From assembly GCA_012033595.1 (NCBI GenBank), contig JAAUQL010000045.1:1-43173 (forward strand): DNA of 43,173 nt, in the 5' to 3' direction. Positions 16,607-25,984 of this stretch are shown here, one piece after another. Every line of letters begins with the position of its first letter. The stretch's first letter is position 1. This stretch comes from Cyclobacteriaceae bacterium. GTDB taxonomy: Bacteria; Bacteroidota; Bacteroidia; Cytophagales; Cyclobacteriaceae. Both the position numbers and the translations under genes were made by a program. Below the pieces are notes generated by a model. The model was not told the origin of the DNA, did no database searches, and worked only from the letters and a program-made list of their open reading frames with translations.

Positions 16607-18634
16607 TCAATTATTCGGGGCAGAGTCTTTTTTTAAATTTTGTTGGACATATGCAGTGGGAGTGGTTCCAAAGTGCTTTTTGAAATAGGTGGCAAAGTGG
16701 TTAGGCGCCGAAAAACCAGTGCTATAGGCAATCTGGGATATAGTTAATTGTTTTTGCATCAACAGCCTGGCGGCGTGTTTTAGCCTGATGGATTTGATGA
16801 ATTCGTTGACGGTTTGTCCGGATATGCTCTTTATTTTTCTGTACAGTTGAATTCTGCTTACACCAATTTCTTTGGCCATACTATCAGCATCTAGCGACTC
16901 ATCATCCATGTGTCTTTCCACACATTTTACGGCATGCTGAATAAAAATCTCGTCAACCGAGGCAATGGCCATTTCTTCCGGTTTGAGGTTAATGTCGGTT
17001 AAAAATCGCTTTATTAGCGTGTTTCTGTTACGGATAAGCGTATGAACCCGGCTTTTAAGCAATTTTACATTAAAGGGTTTTTCTACATAGCCGTCTGCCC
17101 CCGATTCATATCCATTTATTTTGTTTTCAGCCCGTGTTTTTGCGGAGAGCAAAATGATGGGGATGTGGCTGGTGTTGAAGTCATTTTTCAGTTTTTTGCA
17201 TAACTCGATGCCATCCATGGCCGCCATCATAATGTCTGAGATGATGAGTTCGGGGTTTTCTTTCCGGGCTAAATTCAGAGCCTCTAGTCCGTCTTTTGCT
17301 TCAAAAATCTGATAGTTGTGTTCAAAACTCATTCTGAGTACCGTGCGCATGTCACTATCATCATCCACCACCAGAAGCTTTGGTTTTTCATCTTTTTGAG
17401 CTGTAGTCGTTGACTGTTCTTCTTCTATAACATCCTGAATCAGCGATTGGGACAGGTCGGCAACTGCTGAATGAATGGTAGGAGACAAGGCAATGAACCC
17501 CGGAGGATTTTCAGGGTTTTTGATCTGTAGTTGCTCAACTGCTATGTATGGAATATAAAGGGTGAAGGTAGTAGCCACACCAGGGTCGCTTTCTACTGAA
17601 ATAGCCCCATGATGGGTTTTGCAGAGATCCTTGATGTACGACAAACCAATGCCCGTGCCCTTGTGAATTCTGACATTTCCATCATTTTCATAATGAAAAA
17701 ATCTGTCAAAAACCTTCGAGATGTATTCCTGAGGTATGCCACGGCCATTGTCGGTAACGGAAAACACAATGGTGGGTTCTGCTGTTTTGCTGCCATCAAC
17801 TGGCTGGCGATCACTGGTTTTCAATTTTACCTTGATCTCACCAAAGGAGGGCACATTTTTGAAAGCATTGGACAATAGATTGAAAAGAATTTTTTCAATT
17901 TTATCCTGATCGTATTCAGCCCACAGCGCTTCATTGCCAGATTCAAAGATGAGCGCTACATGTTGCTGTTGAGCCAGGCCTTCAAACAGATCTACTATTT
18001 GCCTCACATGCGCAGACAACTCGCCAGGAGCAGGAGAAAACGCCATGGTATTTTCTTCTACCTTGTAGATTTCGAGAATTTGGTTGATCAGCAGTAAAAG
18101 CCGGTTTGCATTTCTCTGAATTATATCATAATACTTGCGCCGGTTTTCGGCATCCTGAAGCGAAGATTTGCTTTTCAGAAATTCAAGTGGGGCCAATATC
18201 AGGCTAATAGGAGTTCTGAATTCATGAGTGATGTTGGTGAAAAACCTGAGCCTCGACTGACTCAATTTTTCTATTTGCGCTACTTTTTTTCTAAGCTGAT
18301 CCCTTTGGTGCTCGATCTTTTCATTTTTTTCTTCCAATTGTTCTGACTTGCCTTCGAGCTTGAGGTTGAGATTTTTAAGACTTTTGATGTGGGTCAGTAC
18401 CCGAAATTGCAAAAATGAAATGATAGCTATGGCCAAAGATGCCAACAGCAAAAAGGGTGTGCTCTTCCACCAAATGGGCAATACACGAAAAGTAATACTT
18501 GCCGGAGTGGGATCAATATTGAATTCTTTGTCTCGCGATTTCACTTCCAGACTGTATTGGCCTGTAGCCAACTTTTGGAAGTTGGCAAAGTTTGTCGGCT
18601 GAATTCCGTCCATTCGCCGTTGTTCAATCGCCAA
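16607..18634 (-). CDS. Hybrid two-component system protein, C-terminal fragment (kinase, receiver, AraC output)
   Basis: This is the C-terminal portion of a one-protein hybrid two-component system. It starts with the end of a Y_Y_Y domain and a transmembrane segment (PFLLLASLAIAIISFLQF). A coiled coil leads to the HisKA box (FFTNITHEFRTP, His137 of this frame). The HATPase has NLLSNAFKN, DNGRGIP and GTGIGLSYI. A receiver domain follows (LLVVDDDSD, LIISDIMM, VEKPF). An AraC-type helix-turn-helix pair ends the protein (RIQLYRKIKSISGQTVN, ISQIAYSTGFSAPNHFATYF). The ATG at 18634 is not a natural start: coding sense runs on from the upstream frame near 18600, so one base appears to be missing. Confidence 0.9.
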   Translation of the reverse strand: MAIEQRRMDGIQPTNFANFQKLATGQYSLEVKSRDKEFNIDPTPASITFRVLPIWWKSTPFLLLASLAIAIISFLQFRVLTHIKSLKNLNLKLEGKSEQLEEKNEKIEHQRDQLRKKVAQIEKLSQSRLRFFTNITHEFRTPISLILAPLEFLKSKSSLQDAENRRKYYDIIQRNANRLLLLINQILEIYKVEENTMAFSPAPGELSAHVRQIVDLFEGLAQQQHVALIFESGNEALWAEYDQDKIEKILFNLLSNAFKNVPSFGEIKVKLKTSDRQPVDGSKTAEPTIVFSVTDNGRGIPQEYISKVFDRFFHYENDGNVRIHKGTGIGLSYIKDLCKTHHGAISVESDPGVATTFTLYIPYIAVEQLQIKNPENPPGFIALSPTIHSAVADLSQSLIQDVIEEEQSTTTAQKDEKPKLLVVDDDSDMRTVLRMSFEHNYQIFEAKDGLEALNLARKENPELIISDIMMAAMDGIELCKKLKNDFNTSHIPIILLSAKTRAENKINGYESGADGYVEKPFNVKLLKSRVHTLIRNRNTLIKRFLTDINLKPEEMAIASVDEIFIQHAVKCVERHMDDESLDADSMAKEIGVSRIQLYRKIKSISGQTVNEFIKSIRLKHAARLLMQKQLTISQIAYSTGFSAPNHFATYFKKHFGTTPTAYVQQNLKKDSAPNN

Positions 18635-20823
18635 GAAAACTCCAGTTTTTCGCGATCAGTCGCTTCGAAATAATCCTTGCCAGTCCAGAAAAAAGTTGGA
18701 CTTCCCCCGGCTTCCACTTCCTGGAGGTACTGTGTGAATTCCGTTTTTGGAGGATTGGGGTCAGGTTGGTACCGTATCGTTCTGAAATCGGCATATGCGT
18801 GAGGGTTAGTTTGGGGCCAGGTCAGAGATCTTCGTTTCCAGTCTTTGTTTGAGTGATTGAACCACAAATGCCCTTTTTTACTTTTGCTTATCGTGCCGCC
18901 GCGAAATGTTTCGATGATTTCCGGAAAGACCTCCGTTGACCAGCCTTGCCCATCCCAGTGGCAGATATCGTCATGGGTTATCACCCAGACATTATTGGGA
19001 GTAACTGCGTGGATATTGATGATATTATTGCTTTGCAGTCCATTTGCCGTGGTGTATTCGGTAAAAGACCGCCCATCGGTTTTTATTAAGCCATAAAATC
19101 TCGATGCCAGCCATACTTCACCCGTCTCATCCGTATGCACAAAGTCGATGTATTCGTTTAGTTTGTAGTTGTCTTTAATGACTTCCCATACGTTATCCTG
19201 AAAAGTGTATAAGGGTTTTCCGCCAAACCATATTTTACCGTCAGCGGTTTCGCCAATGCCATAACACAGGTCGATATTGATGCCTTCCGAAGGCGTGTAA
19301 TGTCGGTATTTCATAGGATGGTGTTGTGGGTCTTCCACCCTGACTATACCTCCTACCTGATCCAGATGGCGTTTAAGATCGGCGTTGGGGCCAAGCCACA
19401 AAGAACCGTCCTTTGATTCGTGCACAGCACGATAGTCGATTCCCCATGAAAGTTGAGGAAGACTGTACCTGTGCCACTTCCCATCGCGAAAAAAGGAAAC
19501 TGCGGCAGTATGTTCATGACTTCCCAGTGCCCAAAGCTCACCATAGCTCATATTCACTATTCTGACCGGTGCATCTATCAGGCCGTGTTCAGTGCCATAG
19601 CTGTGCCAATTGCCTGCATCATGCACTACCACCTTGCCTCTGGAAGTGATAAACCATTCTGAACCATTTGCTCCTGTGCACTGAAAGTTTAAATCTTCGT
19701 AGGTTGCCCATACCTTTGACGTATTGTCGAATTTATGTACCTCGTTGAGTCTGCTTATTATCCAGATGTTTTCATCTTTTGATTCAAAAAACATAAACCT
19801 CGAAGCTGCCGATGCGGGAATATCCGGATTTTGATATAGTTCCCATTTTTCATTGCTGTATCTGAAAAAGCGACCATGACCATCCACCCAAATGGTGCCA
19901 TCAGAACTGGCCAGAATGCTGTTATTGGAGTCAACACCTCCGAATAAGTCGCTTAATTTATAATAATCCCATTTTCCGAAATTCAGCACATTTATTCCCA
20001 TTTCGTAAGCATTGGAAACTACCCAGATTTTTCCGTCTGTGGCTTCGGCTATGCTCACGCTGCTTCTGATCCGCAGCCCATCCTGCACGGTGTAGCGCTT
20101 TCTGAATGACAATAGACCATGCTGTGGTTCATCTCCTAATACTGCAATCAGCCCTGGCTGATCATTGGAGCTAATGGCAGTATAAACATTTTTAGATTTG
20201 CTGTAGCAAAGATTGATGGCGTTAAACAACAGATCACCTTTAGCGTCTGGGATGGTGAACTTGTCGGGCACCACCACCCATTTAACATTTGGTTCGAACA
20301 GGTATTGAGTTTCATCTTTGCTGTGTTGGGAGGCATAAAATGTCTTTTCCTTTCCATGGATATCTACGAGCCCAGAAATCGAAGAATGCATGGACACACT
20401 TCCGACCGATGCCAATATTCTGCCTTCCGGAAGTTCCACGATATCGTTTACATTGACACCTTCCATTTCAATATTTGAAAAAATACACTGCCACAAGGTG
20501 TCTTTCACTTCAAATAAGCCCAGATTTGTCCCCACATGAATCAATCCATTCGAACTGGCATGAACAGTGTTGATGTCCAGGTTGCTAAAAGGTTTGGCTA
20601 TTAAATTCCATTCATAACCATCATAACTAACCAGTCCGTGATGAAGCCCAAACCACAAGACACCCTTTTCGTCTTGAGTAATGCACCTGATGCCTCTACC
20701 CTGAAGCTCAGGATATTTGGTCCATCTCCACGACTCCAAAACCTGATCTGTTGGAATAGGGGTGTAGGGCAGGGGCTTAAGCTGAGGATTGGAAAGCAAC
20801 AAAAGAACAAGTGTCAGGAGCAT
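18541..20823 (-). CDS. Hybrid two-component system protein, N-terminal fragment (sensor propeller)
   Basis: This 760-residue frame is the periplasmic sensor half of the same hybrid protein. After a signal peptide (LLTLVLLLLSNPQ) come many two-component-regulator propeller repeats of the type ITQDEKGVLWFGLHHGLVSYDG, EATDGKIWVVS and TDETGEVWLASRFYGLIKTDG. The start of a Y_Y_Y domain follows (KLEFSWRLNNGEWTEF). Sense is lost after about position 18600, where it should continue into the kinase frame. Adding one base joins the two frames into an uninterrupted protein of about 1405 residues, a normal length for this class. Such sensors bind oligosaccharides and control neighbouring polysaccharide-use genes. 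Confidence 0.88.
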   Translation of the reverse strand: MLLTLVLLLLSNPQLKPLPYTPIPTDQVLESWRWTKYPELQGRGIRCITQDEKGVLWFGLHHGLVSYDGYEWNLIAKPFSNLDINTVHASSNGLIHVGTNLGLFEVKDTLWQCIFSNIEMEGVNVNDIVELPEGRILASVGSVSMHSSISGLVDIHGKEKTFYASQHSKDETQYLFEPNVKWVVVPDKFTIPDAKGDLLFNAINLCYSKSKNVYTAISSNDQPGLIAVLGDEPQHGLLSFRKRYTVQDGLRIRSSVSIAEATDGKIWVVSNAYEMGINVLNFGKWDYYKLSDLFGGVDSNNSILASSDGTIWVDGHGRFFRYSNEKWELYQNPDIPASAASRFMFFESKDENIWIISRLNEVHKFDNTSKVWATYEDLNFQCTGANGSEWFITSRGKVVVHDAGNWHSYGTEHGLIDAPVRIVNMSYGELWALGSHEHTAAVSFFRDGKWHRYSLPQLSWGIDYRAVHESKDGSLWLGPNADLKRHLDQVGGIVRVEDPQHHPMKYRHYTPSEGINIDLCYGIGETADGKIWFGGKPLYTFQDNVWEVIKDNYKLNEYIDFVHTDETGEVWLASRFYGLIKTDGRSFTEYTTANGLQSNNIINIHAVTPNNVWVITHDDICHWDGQGWSTEVFPEIIETFRGGTISKSKKGHLWFNHSNKDWKRRSLTWPQTNPHAYADFRTIRYQPDPNPPKTEFTQYLQEVEAGGSPTFFWTGKDYFEATDREKLEFSWRLNNGEWTEFSRQTLPTSKSWLQANTVWK

Positions 20824-21315
20824 TCAGGCAATTCATTTAGCATCAAGGTAAAAATAGCATTTTGCTGGCATTTATGACTGAAAGCGACTATTTAAAGATA
20901 GGATTTGCTGCAACTGCGTCAAGAAATAAAACCTGGCTCCCAGTCTGAAACTGAAGACGTGAAAGGATGTTTTTATCGAAATGCAATACGCTTGCCTGTC
21001 CGACAGCAGTACAGGGTATTTGTTTTATTGTGCTGAGCTAGCCACCATCTCTTATCGTGTGGAACAATACAGGACAGTATTGATACTATGTTGAAGGCTT
21101 CAATTCCAGACTTTGCGCAAATTTGATACATAGGTTTACGGCACTTTTTGGCTTTCTTTATTTTAAAAGTCAACTATGCTGAATATCGCCTGCAATCGTA
21201 TCTCCGGCGGAATGTTGATGAACCGATGGAGGTTTATTACTATAAAATTCAATTATTCGATAGCATATCCAAAGTTGATTCTAATAACAAAATTCAAAGA
21301 CCTAAAATTTAATTT
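20824..21315. other. 492-bp divergent regulatory region of the carbohydrate-use locus
   Basis: No gene is seen between the divergent sensor and TonB-receptor genes. The DNA becomes AT-rich towards the receptor start. It contains an 18-bp inverted repeat at 21065-21082 (listed separately). No confident -7/-33 pair was found on either strand. Confidence 0.5.
21065..21082. promoter_or_regulatory. Candidate operator CAATAC-N6-GTATTG
   Basis: A perfect inverted repeat with 6-bp arms and a 6-bp spacer lies 234 bp upstream of the TonB-receptor start, in the divergent control region. Position suggests a regulator site, perhaps for the neighbouring AraC-type output domain. A chance palindrome is also possible. 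Confidence 0.25.
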
Positions 21316-22056
21316 ATGAGACAGAAATTCTACTTATTTTTTTTCATTTTTCTCATTAGCACCACTCTTTTGTCTGCACAAAGGTATTCCTCAGTTTACG
21401 GTGTGCTCACCGACAAAAGCAATGGCGAAACATTGCCATTTGCCAGTGTGGCAGTAGAAAATACCTTCAAGGGAGAATCAACCGACATAGAGGGTAAATA
21501 CAGAATCGAGGGTATTGAGCCGGGATCGGTAATTGTGATCTTCAGTTACCTTGGATACAAAGAAGTAAAAATGCCGGTAGAGCTGGAAGCCGGCGAAGCC
21601 AGAGAAATCAATGTGGCGCTAGATCCAAATGTAAACCAGATGGAGGAGGTGGTCATCACGGGTCAGGCCTTGGGTCAGGCAGCCGCCATCAATCAGCAAA
21701 TAAATGCCAATACCATCATGAGCGTAGTATCGATGGAAAAAATCAGAGAGTTGCCAGATCAAAATGCAGCCGAAACCTTGGGACGATTGCCCGGGGTCTC
21801 TGTGTTGCGATCCAATGGAGAAGGTCAAAATGTGGTGGTGAGAGGCATTTCGCCAAGGCTCAACTCCATCACTGTAAATGGTGAAAGGATACCCTCGACC
21901 GACGAGCAGGATCGATCCGTAGACCTCAGCATGATTTCGGCCGATGCGCTGGCTGGAATTGAGTTGTTTAAAGCGCTCACCCCAGACCTGGACGGTGATG
22001 CGGTAGGGGGTACGGTAAACTTTAAAGTTAAAAAGCACCTGACGATAAGTTTGTGA
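21316..22056 (+). CDS. TonB-dependent receptor, fragment 1 (signal, CarboxypepD-like domain, plug)
   Basis: This 246-residue frame begins an outer-membrane TonB-dependent receptor. It has a signal peptide (MRQKFYLFFFIFLISTTLLSA) and a carboxypeptidase-regulatory-like domain (about 26-105; LPFASVAVENTFKGESTDIEGKY is its core). The plug follows with IRELPDQNAAETLGRLPGVS, VVVRGISPRLNSITVNGERIP and LTPDLDGDAVGGTVNF. The plug style resembles the TonB-Xanth-Caul subgroup more than SusC. The frame ends falsely after VKK. An extra base in the A5 run at 22030-22034 would give KKAPDDKFVNLRLFGG and run into the next frame. Confidence 0.88.
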   Translation: MRQKFYLFFFIFLISTTLLSAQRYSSVYGVLTDKSNGETLPFASVAVENTFKGESTDIEGKYRIEGIEPGSVIVIFSYLGYKEVKMPVELEAGEAREINVALDPNVNQMEEVVITGQALGQAAAINQQINANTIMSVVSMEKIRELPDQNAAETLGRLPGVSVLRSNGEGQNVVVRGISPRLNSITVNGERIPSTDEQDRSVDLSMISADALAGIELFKALTPDLDGDAVGGTVNFKVKKHLTISL

Positions 22057-23825
22057 ATCTCAGGTTGTTTGGAGGCTACAATGACCAGGAGCAGGATTAC
22101 TCAAACTTTAGAGGATCGTTGAATATGGGAAAAAGATTTGCAAACAACAAAATCGGCCTGATCCTGAATGGCAATTACCAAAAAGCCAATAGAAGTTCGG
22201 ATGGTCTCTCCGCAGATATTAGTTATCGATCGGTCACTCAGGATGGAAAGGCAATTCTTGGATATGATAATTTCAATCTTTCTGACCAGATCGAAACCAG
22301 GCTTAGGTATGGCGCAAGCGCTGTCCTGGACTACAGATTGCCAAGAGGTGAGATAGTACTCAACAGCATTTATAGCGCGACGGACAGAGATGAGATTAGA
22401 CGACGCAGAAGGTATCGATTGGCCAGCCAATACCAGGAATATGACATCAGAGACCGGCAAAATGACACAGATCTTTTTAGCAATATTTTAAGCGGTAATC
22501 ATACGATTGGCAGAGATCTTCAAATCGAGTGGCGCACTTCCTTGTCTTCAACCAGTCAAACCACTCCCTATCTGGTGTCGTCGCGATTTAGGGAACTGGG
22601 TGCCTTTACAGCCATAGATGATACCAATCTGGAATCGATAATAGGTGCAGCAAAAAACAATCTCGATGAGACACACCTCAAAGAAGTAGTGAGCGATGAT
22701 ATGGACGTGAGTACCACCAACTATACCGCTCAGTTAGACCTGAAAAAGCCTTTTAAATTGTCAAATACCATAGGAGGATACATCAAACTGGGAGGAAAAA
22801 TGAGAAATGATGACAGGAAGCGCGATGTAAGTCAGTTTTGGAGCGGATCTTTCGGAACTGATGATATTGCAGAAAGGTATCCAGAGAGATTTGATTTGGA
22901 CTCGAGGGGCAGAATTAGAATGAGCAATTTTATTGGCGATTTTAATGCAAGTGATTTTGCTGATGGAGCGTTTTTTTTAGGACCCGGGCCAGACGTAAAT
23001 GGGCCTCATCTAAGTGAGGCAAGGTCAAATGAATGGTTTAAAACCTATCGAAACGAGCCGGAATTTATCTTCAATCCCGAAGTAGATCAGGGAGATTACC
23101 AGGTTAGAGAAACCGTGTATGCGGGTTATGTGATGGCTGAAGTCAACATCAAGAAGTTAATTCTGCTGGGGGGAGTCAGAAATGAATATACACAGGGCGA
23201 GTATTTTGCCAAAGTTGGTTCAAGCGCCGGAGATGATAATGAAGAGGAAAGTCAGTTTAAGACCAGAGATACCACAGCCACCAACAGCTACAACAGCCTG
23301 CTGCCAATGGCCCATCTCAGATATAAATTTACAGACTGGTTTGATGTACGGCTGGCCTATACGCAAACCATCAACAGGCCAAATTATCTTAGCCTTGCTC
23401 CATTCAGGCAGAGAAATACCAATCAGCGAAGGATCAACCAGGGCGTATCGAATCTGAAGAATACCGCATCTCATAATTACGATATGTTTTTATCTTTTTA
23501 CAATGATATCGGTCTGCTCACTTTTGGTGCTTTCTACAAGGAAATCAATAACATTGATTATATCCGGCAGGGTGTCATAGTCAGTGGCGATCCCAACCTG
23601 CTTGGATATCAGTTGATTCAGCCCGAAAACTCCCTTGGAACCACAGAAGTTAAAGGTGTTGAGATTGACCTTCAAATGCGTTTTACATTTTTACCCTCCG
23701 TCTTGAGTGGCATTGTATTTTCGTCTAATGTCAGCCTGATCGACTCAAAAACTTTTTATCCTTTTACTCGGGTAGAGCGCAATCCTACCCGGGTGATCAA
23801 TGACGTGCGTGAAGGAAAATGGTAG
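22053..23825 (+). CDS. TonB-dependent receptor, fragment 2 (barrel)
   Basis: This 590-residue frame continues the receptor's beta-barrel. Alternating aromatic strands and acidic loops run through it, for example VNIKKLILLGGVRNEYTQG, LLPMAHLRYKFTDWFDVRLA and SHNYDMFLSFYNDIGLLTFG. It includes the typical TQTINRPNYLSLAPF stretch. It has no natural start; sense enters from fragment 1. It ends at TAG after REGKW, where one more A in the A4 run at 23816-23819 would give REGKMVGQPEQIFNASLGYDF and join fragment 3. With both bases restored the receptor is about 955 residues, with no stop. Confidence 0.88.
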   Translation: MNLRLFGGYNDQEQDYSNFRGSLNMGKRFANNKIGLILNGNYQKANRSSDGLSADISYRSVTQDGKAILGYDNFNLSDQIETRLRYGASAVLDYRLPRGEIVLNSIYSATDRDEIRRRRRYRLASQYQEYDIRDRQNDTDLFSNILSGNHTIGRDLQIEWRTSLSSTSQTTPYLVSSRFRELGAFTAIDDTNLESIIGAAKNNLDETHLKEVVSDDMDVSTTNYTAQLDLKKPFKLSNTIGGYIKLGGKMRNDDRKRDVSQFWSGSFGTDDIAERYPERFDLDSRGRIRMSNFIGDFNASDFADGAFFLGPGPDVNGPHLSEARSNEWFKTYRNEPEFIFNPEVDQGDYQVRETVYAGYVMAEVNIKKLILLGGVRNEYTQGEYFAKVGSSAGDDNEEESQFKTRDTTATNSYNSLLPMAHLRYKFTDWFDVRLAYTQTINRPNYLSLAPFRQRNTNQRRINQGVSNLKNTASHNYDMFLSFYNDIGLLTFGAFYKEINNIDYIRQGVIVSGDPNLLGYQLIQPENSLGTTEVKGVEIDLQMRFTFLPSVLSGIVFSSNVSLIDSKTFYPFTRVERNPTRVINDVREGKW

Positions 23826-24181
23826 GACAACCTGAACAGATTTTTAATGCATCACTCGGATATGATTTTAAGGGATTCTCAGGGCGGGTATCCATACTTC
23901 ATCAGGGCTCCTATTTGGGAGTTGGCGGCGGAGAAGCATCAAGTCCGGGGGCATTTAGAGTAGATGTGGCCTCTCGTAGCGAACTTGATGCATTTACGGC
24001 TTCGATGACCCGATGGGACTTTTCCGCATCGCAAAAAATGGGCAATAACTTCAAGCTGTATGTCAATTTAAACAACATATCCAATGCCTTGGAACAGGAA
24101 TTTAATGGGAACAACCTGGAAACCAGACGAGAGGAGTTTGGGTGGACGGGCGAATTGGGCATACAAATAAGTTTCGAATAA
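23819..24181 (+). CDS. TonB-dependent receptor, fragment 3 (C-terminal strands)
   Basis: The last 120 residues of the barrel hold the usual end pattern: VGQPEQIFNASLGYDFKGFS, FSASQKMGNNFKLYVNLNNI, and a final aromatic strand closing on QISFE. It depends on fragment 2 for expression and has no start region of its own. It is followed 24 bp later by the secreted beta-helix gene, so the three genes 21316-26428 probably form one transcript. Confidence 0.85.
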   Translation: MVGQPEQIFNASLGYDFKGFSGRVSILHQGSYLGVGGGEASSPGAFRVDVASRSELDAFTASMTRWDFSASQKMGNNFKLYVNLNNISNALEQEFNGNNLETRREEFGWTGELGIQISFE

Positions 24182-24205
24182 ATCTTTCACCTAAAACAAA
24201 TAATT

Positions 24206-25978
24206 ATGAAAAAACAAACTACACTCATCAGGCTGCAAACAGGAATTTTATTCTTGCTTGCAATGTTTCTGACCAATCTGTCTATCGCCCAACGCACGGT
24301 GGTTGTCGATTCCACAGAGTACGGAGGGCTTAACCATGCCATTGTCAGCGATACCACCAATGAGGGTGCAAGGGTAGATCCATCAACAATATATGTGTTG
24401 AAAAGGGGCGAAACCTACATTCTCAATGGCGCCATCAATCCTAAAGGTTATACACTTACAATCATAGCTGAAGATGGTACAGGCGCTAAACCAAAACTTG
24501 TTCCCGGAGTGAGTGATGGCGGGGAATCAGATGTGCCGTTTGTGGCTGAAGGTAATCTGGTTTTACGAAATTTAGAGATTACGGCACGAACAGAACTTGG
24601 CGGATTGGAAGACAGGCTCATCCGGGTTAGAGATGATAATGTTCGCGTTATTGTTGACAATTGTCGATTGGATGAGTCCGGTCAGGCGTTCATCAGGCTC
24701 GACAACCCTGGAGCCAAAGTATATGTTACCAATAGTGTGATCAGCAGAATAGGCGTGCCCGACGATATCGACAACGGCCGGGGTATCGATGACAGAGGAA
24801 ATGATGTGGACACTATATTTGTTCAGAACAATACCTTCTACAATGTTTCTCAGAGGTTGTACCGCGATGGCGGCGGCGTCATAAAATATGTTTTTTGGGA
24901 TCACAATACCTGTGTAAATATGGGGGTGTATGTTGCTGTATTTGGCGAGGTGGTAGATTTCACCTTTACAAATAATATTGTGATCAATGCCAATTTTGTT
25001 GGCAATGCTCAGGAATTGCTGCTCGACGGCACCCTCGACCCCGATGATGGCCCATCTGCCAAATTAGTCATTGACACCGTGAGTGCTGATTATTTGGCCA
25101 ACATAGGCGCAACGCAAAAGGCTGTGATCAGTCACAACAATATGTATGTGAGACAAAGCGTCATAGATGCACGTCCCGACAGAGATCCTGAGAGTCCGGA
25201 AGACAGTATCGTTTCCAGAGTCGATTGGAGTCCAACTGCTATTGCCTATATGGAAAATGCCGGAACACTGGAAACAAACATTTCTGAGGATTTAGTTTTC
25301 AAAAAAGGACCCGTTGATCCGATAGTTTTCATTCAGCAGTGGTGGGCCGATCCACTAAGAGAAGATGTTGATCCATGGGTGGCCACGGGAGCACCATATG
25401 AATTCAACTATCTCGATAATACACTTTCAGCTTCTGCTTCTTCTACCGGCGAGCAACTTGGCGACACCAACTGGCCACTTACTGCCACAGGAATTACAGG
25501 TTTGAGAAATCTCATAACAGAGTCAAAGGCCATGGCGACCAGTGCAAGTGTAGGGAATAACATTGGCCAATATCCACAATCTGCCATTGATGCGTTGAAT
25601 TCGGCCATCGCAAGTGCCGAACTGGTATCTGAAAATCCTGCTGCGACGCCCGAACAGATAGAGGCGAGTACAGATGACCTAAATGATGCAAAAAGTGCAT
25701 TTGAAGGAATGTTGGTGACTGGCTTGTCCGACGAGTTGGGCAATTCTATTGCCAGTATCTATCCAAACCCTACGTTTGATTTTGTGAAAATCAAACTGGA
25801 TGCGTCAGTTCATTCCATTAGCGTATATAATACCTCCGGTAAAATGTTGCAACGCTACTCGGGACTGAAGCATAAAGAGTTGTCTATAAACATGAACGGT
25901 TACCAAAACGGGGTGTACATTTTGCAATTTGAACTTAGCACCGGAAAGACTCTTAATAACAAAATCGTCAAATTTTAA
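24206..25978 (+). CDS. Secreted beta-helix protein with FIVAR and T9SS C-terminal domains
   Basis: The 590-residue protein has a signal peptide (ends LTNLSIAQ). A right-handed parallel beta-helix spans about 90-290, with turns such as VIVDNCRLDESGQAFIRLDN, VYVTNSVISRIG and FVQNNTFYNVSQRLY. A FIVAR-like helical repeat follows at 430-502 (NIGQYPQSAIDALNSAIASA). The end is a type A T9SS sorting domain at 514-590 (SIYPNPTFDFVKIKL, GVYILQFELSTGKTLNNKIV). The helix resembles pectate-lyase-fold or DUF4957/DUF5123-like proteins; lyase activity cannot be confirmed. It is likely placed on the cell surface to bind or cut the polysaccharide taken up by the adjacent receptor. Confidence 0.82.
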   Translation: MKKQTTLIRLQTGILFLLAMFLTNLSIAQRTVVVDSTEYGGLNHAIVSDTTNEGARVDPSTIYVLKRGETYILNGAINPKGYTLTIIAEDGTGAKPKLVPGVSDGGESDVPFVAEGNLVLRNLEITARTELGGLEDRLIRVRDDNVRVIVDNCRLDESGQAFIRLDNPGAKVYVTNSVISRIGVPDDIDNGRGIDDRGNDVDTIFVQNNTFYNVSQRLYRDGGGVIKYVFWDHNTCVNMGVYVAVFGEVVDFTFTNNIVINANFVGNAQELLLDGTLDPDDGPSAKLVIDTVSADYLANIGATQKAVISHNNMYVRQSVIDARPDRDPESPEDSIVSRVDWSPTAIAYMENAGTLETNISEDLVFKKGPVDPIVFIQQWWADPLREDVDPWVATGAPYEFNYLDNTLSASASSTGEQLGDTNWPLTATGITGLRNLITESKAMATSASVGNNIGQYPQSAIDALNSAIASAELVSENPAATPEQIEASTDDLNDAKSAFEGMLVTGLSDELGNSIASIYPNPTFDFVKIKLDASVHSISVYNTSGKMLQRYSGLKHKELSINMNGYQNGVYILQFELSTGKTLNNKIVKF

Positions 25979-25984
25979 ATCTTA

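Noticed and set aside
22025-23830. Programmed ribosomal frameshifting in the TonB receptor
   Set aside because: No classic slippery heptamer with a downstream pseudoknot is seen, and two shifts in one receptor gene would be unprecedented. Base loss is simpler.
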